A stretch of DNA of 64,000 nucleotides from Streptococcaceae bacterium AF77-01CM03A (GCA_027665725.1 JAQDDS010000001.1:310001-374000), one strand, 5' to 3'. Positions 51,093 through 62,223 are shown, numbered from the stretch's first letter. The notes: a model not told the origin generated them from the sequence alone. A program made the numbers and translations.

Positions 51093-51407
51093 ATGAGCAC
51101 ATACGCAATTATCAAAACTGGCGGAAAACAAGTTAAAGTTGAAGTTGGTCAAGCAGTTTACGTTGAAAAATTGAACGTTGAAGCTGGTCAAGAAGTTACT
51201 TTTAACGAAGTTGTTCTTGTTGGTGGTGAAAACACTGTTGTCGGAACTCCACTTGTTGCTGGAGCTACTGTAGTTGGAACTGTTGAAAAACAAGGAAAAC
51301 AAAAGAAAGTTGTTACTTACAAGTACAAACCTAAAAAAGGTAGCCATCGTAAACAAGGTCACCGTCAACCATACACTAAAGTTGTCATCAACGCAATCAA
51401 CGCTTAA
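51093..51407 (+). CDS. rplU: 50S ribosomal protein L21
   Basis: A 104-residue 23S rRNA-binding protein: [19 protein letters not shown] start and the basic [17 protein letters not shown] end. AGGAGGTG precedes the ATG at 51093. The open frame to 51018 runs through the leader RNA and is not coding. Confidence 0.97.
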
Positions 51408-51413
51408 TTTTAA

Positions 51414-51767
<354 letters not shown>

Positions 51768-51783
51768 CACGGAGGAAAACATT

Positions 51784-52077
51784 ATGTTAAAAATGACTCT
51801 TATCAACTTGCAACTTTTCGCCCACAAAAAAGGTGGAGGTTCTACATCAAACGGACGCGATTCACAAGCTAAACGTCTTGGAGCTAAAGCAGCTGACGGA
51901 CAAACTGTTTCAGGTGGATCAATCCTTTACCGTCAACGTGGTACACACATCTATCCAGGTGTAAACGTTGGACGTGGTGGAGACGATACTTTGTTCGCTA
52001 AAGTTGAAGGCGTAGTACGTTTCGAACGTAAAGGTCGCGATAAGAAACAAGTTTCTGTTTACCCAATCGCTAAATAA
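51784..52077 (+). CDS. rpmA: 50S ribosomal protein L27, precursor form
   Basis: A 97-residue protein near the peptidyl transferase centre. It carries the Firmicute extension [12 protein letters not shown]; Prp should cut after Phe12 so that the mature protein begins AHKKGGG. The flexible mature N-terminus reaches towards the tRNA acceptor ends. GGAGG precedes the ATG. Last gene of rplU-prp-rpmA. Confidence 0.97.
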   Translation: MLKMTLINLQLFAHKKGGGSTSNGRDSQAKRLGAKAADGQTVSGGSILYRQRGTHIYPGVNVGRGGDDTLFAKVEGVVRFERKGRDKKQVSVYPIAK

Positions 52078-52098
52078 AAAGGTCCAGTGAACCTTTTT
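52076..52098 (+). terminator. First hairpin terminator after rpmA
   Basis: AAAAAGGT/ACCTTTTT stem overlapping the rpmA stop, with T-rich end. Confidence 0.8.
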
Positions 52099-52149
52099 AT
52101 CCCGAGCCTTAAAATGAAAAGGCGAGGAAGCTAGAACTAGCATAAAATA

Positions 52150-52186
52150 AGGCTTTCCGAGATTTTCGGAAAGCCTATTTTTTATT
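52150..52186 (+). terminator. Second, stronger terminator after rpmA
   Basis: AGGCTTTCCGA/TCGGAAAGCCT, 11 perfect pairs, then TTTTTTATTTT. The bases between the two hairpins contain a small GCCTT/AAGGC stem. Confidence 0.92.
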
Positions 52187-52316
52187 TTGGTACCCATATT
52201 TATAATCCGATAATTAGCATTAGTTATTTTTTAAGTTTACTTGAGAAACTATTCTAAATCAATAAAATCTTAAGGGACTTATTTGATTTATTATGATAGA
52301 TAATAAGAAAGAAATA

Positions 52317-52325
52317 TGGTATAAT
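52317..52325 (+). promoter_or_regulatory. Extended -10 promoter of murA
   Basis: TGG-TATAAT. Leader about 42 bases with a three-codon ORF (MNK, 52341-52352) and no good ribosome site before murA. Confidence 0.72.
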
Positions 52326-52373
52326 ATAGGGTGAGACCTTATGAATAAATAGTGAAAGAGTATATAAAAAATA

Positions 52374-53633
52374 ATGAAAAAAATTGTCATTAACGGTGGG
52401 CGTCCATTAAAGGGTGAAATAACCATTAGCGGAGCAAAAAATAGTGTAGTTGCTTTGATTCCAGCTATTATTTTGTCAGATGATGTAGTTATTTTGGACT
52501 GTGTTCCAGACATCTCTGACGTTGCTAGTTTGGTTGATATCATGGAAATTATGGGTGCTAGTGTAAAGCGCTATGATGATGTTTTAGAGATTGATCCTCG
52601 TGGTGTTCAAAATAAACCAATGCCATATGGTAAAATCAACAGTCTTCGCGCATCCTATTATTTCTACGGCAGTCTCCTTGGACGTTTCGGTGAAGCAACA
52701 GTAGGTTTACCTGGTGGATGTGACTTGGGACCTCGTCCGATTGACTTGCATTTAAAAGCCTTTGAAGCTATGGGTGCTAAGACAACCTATGAGGGAGACA
52801 ATATGAATCTCTCAACAAATGGTTCTAAGTTGCAAGGCGCACACATCTACATGGATACTGTTAGTGTTGGAGCAACTATTAACACAATGCTTGCAGCGGT
52901 AAAAGCCCAAGGACGTACAGTCATTGAAAACGCGGCTAGAGAGCCTGAAATTATTGATGTAGCTACTTTGTTAAATAATATGGGAGCTCATATTCGTGGT
53001 GCAGGTACAGATATGATTACTATCGATGGTGTTGAATCTTTACACGGCACACGCCATCAAGTAATTCCTGACCGTATTGAAGCAGGGACTTATATTGCAA
53101 TGGCTGCTGCTGTGGGACAAGGAATTCGTATTAACAATGTACTTTATGAACATTTAGAAGGTTTTATCGCAAAACTTGAGGAAATGGGTGTTCATATGAC
53201 GGTTTCTGAAGATAGTATCTTCGTTGAAGAGCAAACAAATCTTAAGGCTGTTAATATCAAAACAGCTCCATATCCAGGATTTGCTACAGACCTTCAACAA
53301 CCGATTACTCCTCTTTTGTTGAAAGCTGAAGGACGAGGAACATTGATCGATACCATTTATGAAAAACGTGTCAATCATGTTTTCGAATTAGCCAAAATGA
53401 ACGCAGATATTTCTACAACGAATGACCATATTTTCTACAAAGGTGGCAATCCTTTACAAGGTGCAAGTGTAAGAGCGACAGACTTACGTGCAGGTGCAGC
53501 TTTGGTTATTGCTGGATTAATGGCTGAAGGTAGAACAGAGATTACTAGTGTTGAGTTCATCCTACGAGGCTATTCAAATATTATTGAGAAATTACGTAAT
53601 CTTGGAGCAGATATTGAGCTAATTGAAGATTAG
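52374..53633 (+). CDS. murA: UDP-N-acetylglucosamine 1-carboxyvinyltransferase
   Basis: A 419-residue enzyme of the first committed step of peptidoglycan synthesis, adding enolpyruvate to UDP-GlcNAc; it is the target of fosfomycin. ISGAKNS holds the catalytic Lys/Asn pair, and the PEP-site cysteine is in [10 protein letters not shown], so fosfomycin sensitivity is expected. Streptococci have two copies and this is the murA2/murZ-like one by context. A stop codon lies seven bases upstream in frame, so the ATG at 52374 is fixed, yet its ribosome site is poor (AAAGAG, 14 bases away). Confidence 0.94.
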   Translation: MKKIVINGGRPLKGEITISGAKNSVVALIPAIILSDDVVILDCVPDISDVASLVDIMEIMGASVKRYDDVLEIDPRGVQNKPMPYGKINSLRASYYFYGSLLGRFGEATVGLPGGCDLGPRPIDLHLKAFEAMGAKTTYEGDNMNLSTNGSKLQGAHIYMDTVSVGATINTMLAAVKAQGRTVIENAAREPEIIDVATLLNNMGAHIRGAGTDMITIDGVESLHGTRHQVIPDRIEAGTYIAMAAAVGQGIRINNVLYEHLEGFIAKLEEMGVHMTVSEDSIFVEEQTNLKAVNIKTAPYPGFATDLQQPITPLLLKAEGRGTLIDTIYEKRVNHVFELAKMNADISTTNDHIFYKGGNPLQGASVRATDLRAGAALVIAGLMAEGRTEITSVEFILRGYSNIIEKLRNLGADIELIED

Positions 53634-53649
53634 CAATTCGAGGATAACA

Positions 53650-54201
53650 ATGAATATCTGGACAAAATTAGCAATGTTTTCTTTCTATGAGACGGAACGT
53701 TTGTATTTCCGTCCATTCTTTTTTACGGATGTAGAAGACTTCCATCAGCTGGCATCAGACCCTGAAAATCTTCAATTTATTTTTCCTACGCAAGCTAGTA
53801 TTGAAGAAAGTCAATATGCTCTTGCCAACTACTTTATGAAATCACCCTTGGGAATTTGGGCCATTTGTGATCAAAAAGACCAAAAAATGATTGGAGCAAT
53901 TAAGTTTGAAAAGCTTGATGAAATAAGGAAAGAAGCTGAAATTGGCTATTTTTTAAGGAAAGACTATTGGTCTCAGGGATATATGACGGAAGCAGTTACC
54001 AAATTGCGAGATTTGTCTGTGAATCAGTTTGAATTAAAACAACTGTCTATTGTTACACATCTGGAAAATAGCGCCAGTCAAAAGGTTGCGCAAAAGTCCG
54101 GCTTCGTTTTATATCGTCGGTTTAAAGGTAGTGACCGCTATACTCGTAAGATGCGGGATTATCTAGAATTTCGCTATACAAAAGGAGAGCTAAATGAGTA
54201 A
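53650..54201 (+). CDS. GNAT family N-acetyltransferase (RimJ/RimL type)
   Basis: A 183-residue acetyltransferase: ETERLYFRPFF at the start and a acetyl-CoA-binding region EIGYFLRKDYWSQGYMTEAV near 100-120. The acceptor is unknown. The ATG at 53650 has GAGG six bases upstream, and a frame extension into murA is not used. It sits 16 bases after murA and overlaps the next gene by eight bases, so murA and the CBS protein are probably co-transcribed with it. Confidence 0.85.
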   Translation: MNIWTKLAMFSFYETERLYFRPFFFTDVEDFHQLASDPENLQFIFPTQASIEESQYALANYFMKSPLGIWAICDQKDQKMIGAIKFEKLDEIRKEAEIGYFLRKDYWSQGYMTEAVTKLRDLSVNQFELKQLSIVTHLENSASQKVAQKSGFVLYRRFKGSDRYTRKMRDYLEFRYTKGELNE

Positions 54202-55471
54202 ACACCAAGAAATTTTAGCTTATTTAGAAGAATTACCAGTCGGAAAACGGGTTAGCGTTCGAAGTATCTCAAATCGTCTGGGAGTGAGCGATGGGACAGC
54301 CTATCGTGCGATCAAAGAAGCTGAAAATAGAGGCTTAGTTGAAACACGTCCTCGAAGTGGGACAGTCCGTGTGAAGTCAAAAAAAGTTGCCATCGAAAAG
54401 CTAACATTTGCAGAAATTGCAGAAGTTACTGGTTCAGAAGTTTTAGCCGGACAAGCTGGTTTGAATAGAGAATTTAGTAAATTTTCCATCGGGGCGATGA
54501 CTGAGAAAAATATACTTTCATACCTTCATGATGGTGGATTAGTCATTGTCGGTGACCGAACACGTATCCAATTGTTGGCACTAGAAAACGAAAATGCTGT
54601 CTTGGTAACCGGTGGATTTGAAGTTCATAAAGATGTTTTGAATGCTGCTGATAAGAAAAATATTCCAGTATTACGTAGTAAACATGATACATTTACAATT
54701 GCGACGATGATCAACCGTGCTTTGTCAAATGTTCAAATTAAGACAGATATTTTAACGGTTGAAAAGATTTATCGTACTAGTCATGAATATGGTTTTTTAC
54801 AAGAAACGGATACTGTAAAAGATTATTTAGATTTAGTTCGTAAGAATAGGACTAGTCGCTTCCCTGTTATCAATCAGCATAAGGTTGTTGTGGGCGTTGT
54901 AACCATGCGAGATGCTGGAGATAAATCACCAGGTACAACCATTGATAAGGTTATGACAAGAACTGTCTATATGACTGGATTAGCAACGAATATTGCTAAC
55001 GTGAGCCAGAGAATGATTGCAGAAGATTTTGAAATGGTACCCGTTGTGAGGAGCAATCAAACCTTGCTAGGTGTCATTACTAGACGGGATGTCATGGAAA
55101 AAATGAGTCGTTCTCAGGTTTCAGCACTCCCAACATTTTCAGAACAGATTGGACAAAAGTTGTCTTATCATCATGATGAGGTTGTCATTACAGTTGAACC
55201 TTTCATGCTTGAGAAAAATGGTGTCCTTGCAAATGGTGTCCTTGCAGAAATCTTAACCCATATGACTCAGGATTTGGTCGTTAATAGTGGGCGTAACCTG
55301 ATCATTGAACAGATGTTGATTTACTTCTTACAGGCTGTTCAGATTGATGATGTTCTACGGATTCAAGCTAGAATTATTCACCATACGAGACGGTCGGCTA
55401 TTATTGATTATGACATTTATCTCAATCATCAAATTGTATCAAAAGCAAATGTTACTGTAAAAATTAATTAG
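54194..55471 (+). CDS. HTH-DRTGG-CBS-hotdog protein (YtoI type)
   Basis: A 425-residue, four-part protein: a winged helix (about 1-60), a DRTGG domain (about 70-180), a CBS pair (about 188-302) and a C-terminal hotdog fold (about 310-425). This layout is that of Bacillus YtoI, whose role is unknown. CBS domains usually bind adenine nucleotides, so it may be a nucleotide-responsive regulator or enzyme. The hotdog part contains an exact 15-bp tandem repeat (55217-55246) giving NGVLANGVLA. Confidence 0.88.
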   Translation: MSKHQEILAYLEELPVGKRVSVRSISNRLGVSDGTAYRAIKEAENRGLVETRPRSGTVRVKSKKVAIEKLTFAEIAEVTGSEVLAGQAGLNREFSKFSIGAMTEKNILSYLHDGGLVIVGDRTRIQLLALENENAVLVTGGFEVHKDVLNAADKKNIPVLRSKHDTFTIATMINRALSNVQIKTDILTVEKIYRTSHEYGFLQETDTVKDYLDLVRKNRTSRFPVINQHKVVVGVVTMRDAGDKSPGTTIDKVMTRTVYMTGLATNIANVSQRMIAEDFEMVPVVRSNQTLLGVITRRDVMEKMSRSQVSALPTFSEQIGQKLSYHHDEVVITVEPFMLEKNGVLANGVLAEILTHMTQDLVVNSGRNLIIEQMLIYFLQAVQIDDVLRIQARIIHHTRRSAIIDYDIYLNHQIVSKANVTVKIN

Positions 55472-55486
55472 AATCTAGGAGAAAAC

Positions 55487-56347
55487 ATGATTACATTAAA
55501 ATCAGCTAGAGAAATCGAAGCTATGGATAAGGCTGGTGATTTTCTTGCAAGTATCCACATTGGCTTGCGTGATATCATCAAACCAGGTGTAGATATGTGG
55601 GAAGTAGAAGAGTATGTCCGCCGTCGTTGTAAAGAAGAGAATTTCCTTCCACTACAAATCGGTGTGGATGGAGCCATCATGGACTATCCATATGCAACCT
55701 GCTGCTCACTCAATGACGAGGTAGCTCATGCTTTTCCACGCCACTATATTTTGAAGGAAGGCGATTTGCTCAAGGTTGATATGGTCCTGGGTGGGCCAAT
55801 CGCTAAGTCTGACCTCAATGTTTCTAAACTCAATTTTAACAACGTTGAGCAGATAAAAAAATATACTCAAAACTTTACGGGTGGATTAGCTGATTCTTGT
55901 TGGGCATACGCAGTTGGTAAACCATCAGAAGAAGTTAAAAACTTGATGGACGTGACCAAGGAAGCTATGTATAAGGGTATCGAGCAAGCTGTTGTTGGTA
56001 ACCGAATTGGTGATATTGGTGCAGCAATTCAAGAATATGCTGAAAGTCGTGGATACGGTGTTGTTCGTGATCTTGTAGGACACGGTGTTGGCCCAACCAT
56101 GCATGAAGAACCAATGGTTCCTAACTATGGTGTAGCTGGTCGTGGTCTCCGTCTTCGTGAAGGTATGGTCTTGACAATCGAACCTATGATTAATACAGGT
56201 GATTGGGAAATCGATACAGACATGAAAACAGGCTGGGCTCACAAAACTATTGACGGTGGTCTATCATGTCAGTATGAACACCAGTTTGTTATTACCAAGG
56301 ATGGACCTGTAATCTTGACAAGTCAAGGTGAAGAAGGAACTTATTAA
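55487..56347 (+). CDS. map: Methionine aminopeptidase, type I
   Basis: A 286-residue metalloprotease that removes the starting methionine from new proteins. Metal ligands: Asp98 (KVDMVLGG), Asp136 (LADSCW), and later His (GHGVGPTMHEE), Glu (IEPMI) and Glu (YEHQF). The two Asp ligands are 38 residues apart, against 11 in E. coli; the 27 extra residues match a known insertion in streptococcal type I enzymes. AGGAG precedes the ATG, 16 bases after the CBS gene. Confidence 0.95.
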   Translation: MITLKSAREIEAMDKAGDFLASIHIGLRDIIKPGVDMWEVEEYVRRRCKEENFLPLQIGVDGAIMDYPYATCCSLNDEVAHAFPRHYILKEGDLLKVDMVLGGPIAKSDLNVSKLNFNNVEQIKKYTQNFTGGLADSCWAYAVGKPSEEVKNLMDVTKEAMYKGIEQAVVGNRIGDIGAAIQEYAESRGYGVVRDLVGHGVGPTMHEEPMVPNYGVAGRGLRLREGMVLTIEPMINTGDWEIDTDMKTGWAHKTIDGGLSCQYEHQFVITKDGPVILTSQGEEGTY

Positions 56348-56349
56348 TA

Positions 56350-56376
56350 AAAAAGGGAGCTGAGCTCCTTTTTTTT
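56350..56376 (+). terminator. Terminator after map
   Basis: GGAGC/GCTCC core with flanking A and T runs. Confidence 0.88.
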
Positions 56377-56412
56377 CGTTTTAGTTGAAATCAAATTTGC
56401 GTAGCAGATATC

Positions 56413-56440
56413 TTACAAAAGTTTTCTTTTATAGTAAAAT
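56413..56440 (+). promoter_or_regulatory. Promoter of ccdA and the thioredoxin-like lipoprotein
   Basis: TTACAA (56413-56418), 16-base spacer, TAAAAT (56435-56440). Confidence 0.5.
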
Positions 56441-56471
56441 AAAAGATAACTATATGAAAGAAGGTTCTTAA

Positions 56472-57179
56472 TTGGAAAGTATTATATTTTTTATTTCTGT
56501 CTTTTTAGCTGGTGTCTTGTCATTCTTTTCGCCCTGCATTTTTCCCTTGTTACCAGTCTATGCAGGTGTTTTATTAGATGATCAAGAACAGTCAAAAACA
56601 TTTCGGTTTTTAGGTAAAGATGTTGCCTGGTCAGGATTAATTCGGACACTCTGTTTTATCACAGGTATCTCTCTGATTTTCTTTATTCTAGGGTTTGGAG
56701 CAGGATTTCTCGGGAACTTACTCTATGCTGATTGGTTCCGTTATGTTATGGGTGGCATTATTATCATACTAGGCTTGCATCAGATGGAAATCCTTCATTT
56801 ACAAAAATTAGAGTTCCAAAAAACAGTAACATTTAATCAAAAACAGTCTAGTAAATATCTATCAGCCTTTCTATTAGGTATCAGTTTCAGCTTTGGTTGG
56901 ACTCCATGTATTGGTCCAGTTTTAAGTTCTATTTTAGCACTGGCTGCCTCGGGAGGAAATGGAGCTCTTCAAGGGGCATTATTGACCCTTATCTATACTC
57001 TTGGAATGGCGCTTCCATTTTTAGTATTGGCCTTGGCATCAGGTCTGATTATGCCTTATTTTAGTAGAATTAAATCTCACCTGCTCTTACTGAAAAGAAT
57101 TGGTGGTTTACTGATTATTCTCATGGGAATTTTATTGATGTTGGGACAGTTAAATGTCTTATCTGGAATATTAGGATAA
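56472..57179 (+). CDS. ccdA: CcdA family thiol-disulfide exchange membrane protein
   Basis: A 235-residue protein with six hydrophobic helices that carries reducing equivalents from cytosolic thioredoxin to surface proteins. The two redox cysteines are Cys22 (FSPCIFP) and Cys146 (WTPCIGP). It starts with TTG, with AGAAGG eight bases upstream. It lies 12 bases before a surface thioredoxin lipoprotein, its natural partner, as in the pneumococcal CcdA1-Etrx1 pair. Confidence 0.91.
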   Translation: MESIIFFISVFLAGVLSFFSPCIFPLLPVYAGVLLDDQEQSKTFRFLGKDVAWSGLIRTLCFITGISLIFFILGFGAGFLGNLLYADWFRYVMGGIIIILGLHQMEILHLQKLEFQKTVTFNQKQSSKYLSAFLLGISFSFGWTPCIGPVLSSILALAASGGNGALQGALLTLIYTLGMALPFLVLALASGLIMPYFSRIKSHLLLLKRIGGLLIILMGILLMLGQLNVLSGILG

Positions 57180-57191
57180 AAGGAGTTATCT

Positions 57192-57755
57192 ATGAAAAAA
57201 ACAATCTATTTTGGACTTAGTTTCTTATCTATCTTTCTTTTGATTGCTTGTGGCAAGGAAGAGAAGAAATCAAGTCAGGAAAATCAAACGACTCAAGCAC
57301 AGCAACAAGCAACGGTTAAGCAAATAGCTGTAGGAGCAGAAGCACCGGATTTTACGCTCCAATCTATGGATGGAAAAGAAGTCAAACTATCTGATTTTAA
57401 AGGTAAAAAAATTTATCTAAAATTCTGGGCTTCTTGGTGCGGACCATGTAAAAAAAGTATGCCAGAACTAATGGAACTTGCTGCAAAAGAAGATCGTGAT
57501 TTTGAAATTTTATCTGTTATTGCACCAGGTCTTCAAGGTGAAAAAACGATTGACCAATTTCCAAAATGGTATGAGGAGCAGGGCTATAAGGATATACCTG
57601 TCTTATATGACACTAAGGGAACAACCTTCCAAGCTTATCAAATTCGAAGCATTCCAACAGAATTTTTGATTGATTCACAAGGGAAAATTGGAAAAATTCA
57701 GCTTGGAGCGATTAGCAATGCAGATGCTGAAAAAGCCTTTGCTGAGATGGAATAA
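57192..57755 (+). CDS. etrx1: TlpA-like thioredoxin-fold lipoprotein (Etrx1 type)
   Basis: A 187-residue surface lipoprotein. The signal peptide ends in lipobox LIAC with lipid-bearing Cys20. A Glu/Gln/Lys-rich linker follows, then a TlpA domain (about 45-187) with active site WCGPC (Cys83 and Cys86) and the cis-proline motif SIPTEFLID. It is reduced by CcdA and passes electrons to surface methionine sulfoxide reductases in related streptococci. Co-transcribed with ccdA. Confidence 0.91.
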   Translation: MKKTIYFGLSFLSIFLLIACGKEEKKSSQENQTTQAQQQATVKQIAVGAEAPDFTLQSMDGKEVKLSDFKGKKIYLKFWASWCGPCKKSMPELMELAAKEDRDFEILSVIAPGLQGEKTIDQFPKWYEEQGYKDIPVLYDTKGTTFQAYQIRSIPTEFLIDSQGKIGKIQLGAISNADAEKAFAEME

Positions 57756-57765
57756 ATAAGATAAG

Positions 57766-57801
57766 AAAAGCTGTCTAAACGTTTGTCTAGACAGCTTTTT
57801 T
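57766..57801. terminator. Terminator between etrx1 and ldh
   Basis: AAAAGCTGTCTA/TAGACAGCTTTT stem. T runs on both strands allow use by both convergent genes. Confidence 0.9.
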
Positions 57802-57810
57802 AATATTAAA

Positions 57811-58845
<1,035 letters not shown>

Positions 58846-58847
58846 TC

Positions 58848-58876
58848 ATTCTATCACTTTTGCTAAGCTTTGTCAC
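58848..58876 (-). promoter_or_regulatory. Promoter of ldh (minus strand)
   Basis: On the minus strand: -35 GTGACA, 17-base spacer ending in TGA, -10 TAGAAT. Confidence 0.72.
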
Positions 58877-58898
58877 GGATATACCATCGGGATAAATA

Positions 58899-58913
58899 TG
58901 TAAACGTTTTACA
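58899..58913. promoter_or_regulatory. Palindrome between ldh and gyrA (TGTAAA-CGT-TTTACA)
   Basis: A perfect 6-bp inverted repeat with a 3-base spacer, centred about 30 bases upstream of the ldh -35. It resembles a cre site with one extra base. Confidence 0.45.
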
Positions 58914-58945
58914 CGTGTTGTTAGACTGTAAAATAGTCCAAACTA

Positions 58946-58954
58946 TGGTATAAT
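58946..58954 (+). promoter_or_regulatory. Extended -10 promoter of gyrA-srtA
   Basis: TGG-TATAAT, about 38 bases before the gyrA ATG. Confidence 0.75.
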
Positions 58955-58991
58955 ATATGTAATTACTAATAGTGAAATGAGGCATTTGTTA

Positions 58992-61460
58992 ATGCAAGAT
59001 AAAAATTTAGTGAATGTCAATCTGACCAAGGAGATGAAGACTAGCTTTATCGACTACGCCATGAGTGTAATCGTATCGCGGGCTCTTCCTGATGTTCGTG
59101 ATGGGTTGAAACCTGTTCATCGTCGTATTTTGTACGGAATGAACGAATTAGGAGTTACGCCTGATAAACCTCATAAGAAATCTGCCCGTATTACAGGGGA
59201 CGTAATGGGTAAATACCACCCACACGGGGACTCATCTATCTATGAAGCTATGGTTCGTATGGCTCAATGGTGGAGCTACCGCTACATGCTTGTAGATGGG
59301 CACGGTAACTTTGGTTCTATGGACGGTGATGGTGCTGCCGCGCAACGTTATACCGAAGCACGTATGAGCAAGATTGCTCTTGAAATGCTTCGCGATATCA
59401 ATAAAAATACCGTTGATTTTGTTGATAACTATGATGCCAATGAACGAGAACCTGTTGTTTTACCAGCTCGTTTCCCAAATCTTTTGGTCAATGGTGCCAC
59501 AGGTATTGCCGTTGGTATGGCGACCAATATTCCACCTCATAATTTGGGTGAAACCATTGATGCTGTTAAACTCGTCATGGATAATCCTGAAGTTACAACC
59601 AAAGATTTGATGGAAGTTTTGCCTGGTCCAGACTTCCCAACTGGTGCCCTAGTTATGGGTAAATCAGGTATTCATAAGGCGTATGAGACTGGTAAGGGAT
59701 CTATTGTTCTTCGTTCTCGTACGGAAATTGAAGAAACTAAAACAGGTCGAGAACGTATCGTTGTTACGGAATTCCCATATATGGTCAACAAAACCAAAGT
59801 TCATGAGCATATTGTGCGCTTAGTTCAGGAAAAACGTATCGATGGAATTACAGCTGTTCGTGATGAATCTAACCGTGAAGGTGTTCGCTTTGTTATCGAA
59901 GTTAGACGCGACGCATCAGCTAATGTTATTTTGAACAACTTATTCAAGATGACTCAGATGCAGACTAGCTTTGGTTTTAACATGCTTGCTATCCAAAATG
60001 GTGTTCCAAAGATTTTATCGCTTCGCCAAATCTTGGATGCATACATTGAGCACCAAAAAGAAGTTGTGACTCGTCGCACTCAATTTGATAAAGAAAAAGC
60101 TGAGGCACGAGCGCATATCTTGGAAGGTTTGTTAATTGCTCTGGATCATATTGATGAAGTCATTCGTATCATCCGTGCCAGCGAAACAGACCAAGAAGCG
60201 CAAGCGGAATTGATGAGCAAGTTCAAGCTATCTGAACGTCAAAGCCAAGCAATTCTTGACATGCGTCTCCGTCGTTTGACTGGCTTGGAGCGTGATAAGA
60301 TTCAATCTGAATATGATGACCTCATTGCTTTGATTGCCGACTTAGCAGATATTCTTGCAAAACCAGAACGTGTGGCTCAAATCATCAAGGAAGAATTGGA
60401 TGAAGTCAAACGCAAGTATGAAGATAAACGCCGTACTGAGTTAATGGTTGGTGAAGTCTTGACGCTTGAAGATGAAGACTTGATTGAAGAGTCTAATGTT
60501 CTTATCACTCTATCAAATAAAGGTTATATTAAACGTTTGGACCAAGACGAGTTTACTGCCCAAAAACGTGGTGGACGTGGTGTACAGGGAACAGGAGTCA
60601 AGGATGATGACTTTGTCCGTGAGTTGGTTTCTACCAGCACCCATGATCACTTGCTCTTCTTTACCAACAAAGGCCGTGTCTATCGTTTGAAAGGTTATGA
60701 AATCCCAGAATATGGTCGTACAGCCAAGGGATTGCCTGTAGTTAACCTCTTAAAACTGGATGAGGGAGAAAGCATCCAAACTATCATTAATGTCGAATCA
60801 GAACGTAGTGATGATGCATACATCTTCTTTACGACTCGAGCAGGTATTGTTAAGAGAACTAGCGTTAAAGAATTTGCGAACATTCGTCAAAATGGTCTAA
60901 AAGCCTTGAATTTGAAAGATGAGGACGAATTGATCAATGTTCTTCTGACTCAAGAAGATACTGATATCATTATCGGTACTAAGTTAGGCTATGCAGTTCG
61001 TTTCAATCAATCATCCGTTCGTAGCATGAGCCGTAGCGCCACAGGTGTTAAAGGAGTAAATCTTCGTGAAGGAGATGCTGTAGTTGGAGCTAGATTGATT
61101 ACCGATAAAGATGAAGTTCTTATCATTACTGAAAAAGGATACGGTAAGCGTACAGTTGCCACTGAATATCCAACTAAAGGTCGTGCTGGTAAAGGTATGA
61201 AAACTGCTAATATTACTGATAAAAACGGTCAACTTGCAGGCCTTCTCACAGTAAAAGGTGACGAAGATTTGATGGTTATCACAGATACCGGTGTCATGAT
61301 TCGTACAAATGTTGCCAATATTTCTCAAACTGGACGTTCAACCATGGGAGTTAAGGTTATGCGTTTAGATGAGAACGCTAAGATTGTAACCTTTACAACA
61401 GTTGCGGCAGCTGAGAAAGAAGAAGTTGGGGCAGAAAACGAAACAGAAAGTGAAGAATAA
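58992..61460 (+). CDS. gyrA: DNA gyrase subunit A
   Basis: An 822-residue type II topoisomerase subunit that cuts and rejoins DNA while introducing negative supercoils. The catalytic tyrosine is Tyr120 (AAAQRYTEA). The quinolone region reads [12 protein letters not shown] with Ser81 and Glu85, the susceptible residues. Gly114 stands where I recall Ser in pneumococcus. The C-terminal beta-pinwheel begins near residue 495, with the GyrA box QKRGGRG. The ATG at 58992 follows AATGAGG; an ATG at 58977 overlaps it. It overlaps srtA by one base. Confidence 0.97.
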   Translation: MQDKNLVNVNLTKEMKTSFIDYAMSVIVSRALPDVRDGLKPVHRRILYGMNELGVTPDKPHKKSARITGDVMGKYHPHGDSSIYEAMVRMAQWWSYRYMLVDGHGNFGSMDGDGAAAQRYTEARMSKIALEMLRDINKNTVDFVDNYDANEREPVVLPARFPNLLVNGATGIAVGMATNIPPHNLGETIDAVKLVMDNPEVTTKDLMEVLPGPDFPTGALVMGKSGIHKAYETGKGSIVLRSRTEIEETKTGRERIVVTEFPYMVNKTKVHEHIVRLVQEKRIDGITAVRDESNREGVRFVIEVRRDASANVILNNLFKMTQMQTSFGFNMLAIQNGVPKILSLRQILDAYIEHQKEVVTRRTQFDKEKAEARAHILEGLLIALDHIDEVIRIIRASETDQEAQAELMSKFKLSERQSQAILDMRLRRLTGLERDKIQSEYDDLIALIADLADILAKPERVAQIIKEELDEVKRKYEDKRRTELMVGEVLTLEDEDLIEESNVLITLSNKGYIKRLDQDEFTAQKRGGRGVQGTGVKDDDFVRELVSTSTHDHLLFFTNKGRVYRLKGYEIPEYGRTAKGLPVVNLLKLDEGESIQTIINVESERSDDAYIFFTTRAGIVKRTSVKEFANIRQNGLKALNLKDEDELINVLLTQEDTDIIIGTKLGYAVRFNQSSVRSMSRSATGVKGVNLREGDAVVGARLITDKDEVLIITEKGYGKRTVATEYPTKGRAGKGMKTANITDKNGQLAGLLTVKGDEDLMVITDTGVMIRTNVANISQTGRSTMGVKVMRLDENAKIVTFTTVAAAEKEEVGAENETESEE

Positions 61461-62206
61461 TGTCTCAAAAAAGAACTAAGAGTAAAAAAAATAAACGTAA
61501 GAATCTGCTGATTAATATTTTAGCTGGCTTTCTAATCCTTTTGTCTCTAGCCTTGATTTTTAACTCAAAGATTCGTAATATCTTTATGGTTTGGAATACT
61601 AACAAGTATCAAGTTAGTCAAGTTTCAAAAGAAAAGCTTGAAGAGAATAATGGTGCAGAAGGGAATTTTGATTTTAATTCTGTGAAGGCAATTTCTTCAG
61701 AGGCTGTTTTATCAGCTCAATGGGATGCACAACAGTTGCCTGTTATAGGTGGGATTGCTGTTCCGGAAGTAGAAATCAACTTACCAATCTTTAAAGGTTT
61801 GGACAATGTAAACTTGTTCTACGGAGCAGGAACCATGAAACCAAATCAAAAAATGGGTGAAGGAAATTATTCTCTAGCTAGTCACCATATCTTTACAGCT
61901 GAGAATGCTAGCCAAATGCTATTTTCTCCTTTGGTTAATGCCAAAGAAGGTATGAAGATTTATTTGACGGATAAGGATAAAGTTTATACCTATGAAATTC
62001 GTGAAGTGAAACACGTAACACCAGACCGTGTTGATGAGATTGATGACCGTGAGGGTATCAATGAAATCACCTTAGTGACATGTGTGGACTATGATGCTAC
62101 CGAACGGATTATCGTAAAGGGAGATTTAAAAGAAATCAAATCTTATTCAGACACTCCGTCAGATGTTTTAGCTGCATTTAATAAACCGTATAAACAAAGA
62201 TATTAA
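61460..62206 (+). CDS. srtA: Sortase A
   Basis: A 248-residue class A sortase that joins LPXTG surface proteins to the peptidoglycan precursor. The N-terminal basic stretch and membrane helix (about 16-34) are followed by a beta-barrel catalytic domain with His142 (ASHHIF), Cys208 (TLVTC) and Arg216 (TERIIV). The ATG overlaps the gyrA stop by one base (TAATG), the usual gyrA-srtA pairing of streptococci. Confidence 0.96.
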   Translation: MSQKRTKSKKNKRKNLLINILAGFLILLSLALIFNSKIRNIFMVWNTNKYQVSQVSKEKLEENNGAEGNFDFNSVKAISSEAVLSAQWDAQQLPVIGGIAVPEVEINLPIFKGLDNVNLFYGAGTMKPNQKMGEGNYSLASHHIFTAENASQMLFSPLVNAKEGMKIYLTDKDKVYTYEIREVKHVTPDRVDEIDDREGINEITLVTCVDYDATERIIVKGDLKEIKSYSDTPSDVLAAFNKPYKQRY

Positions 62207-62223
62207 TTTGTAAATTTTTAGAT

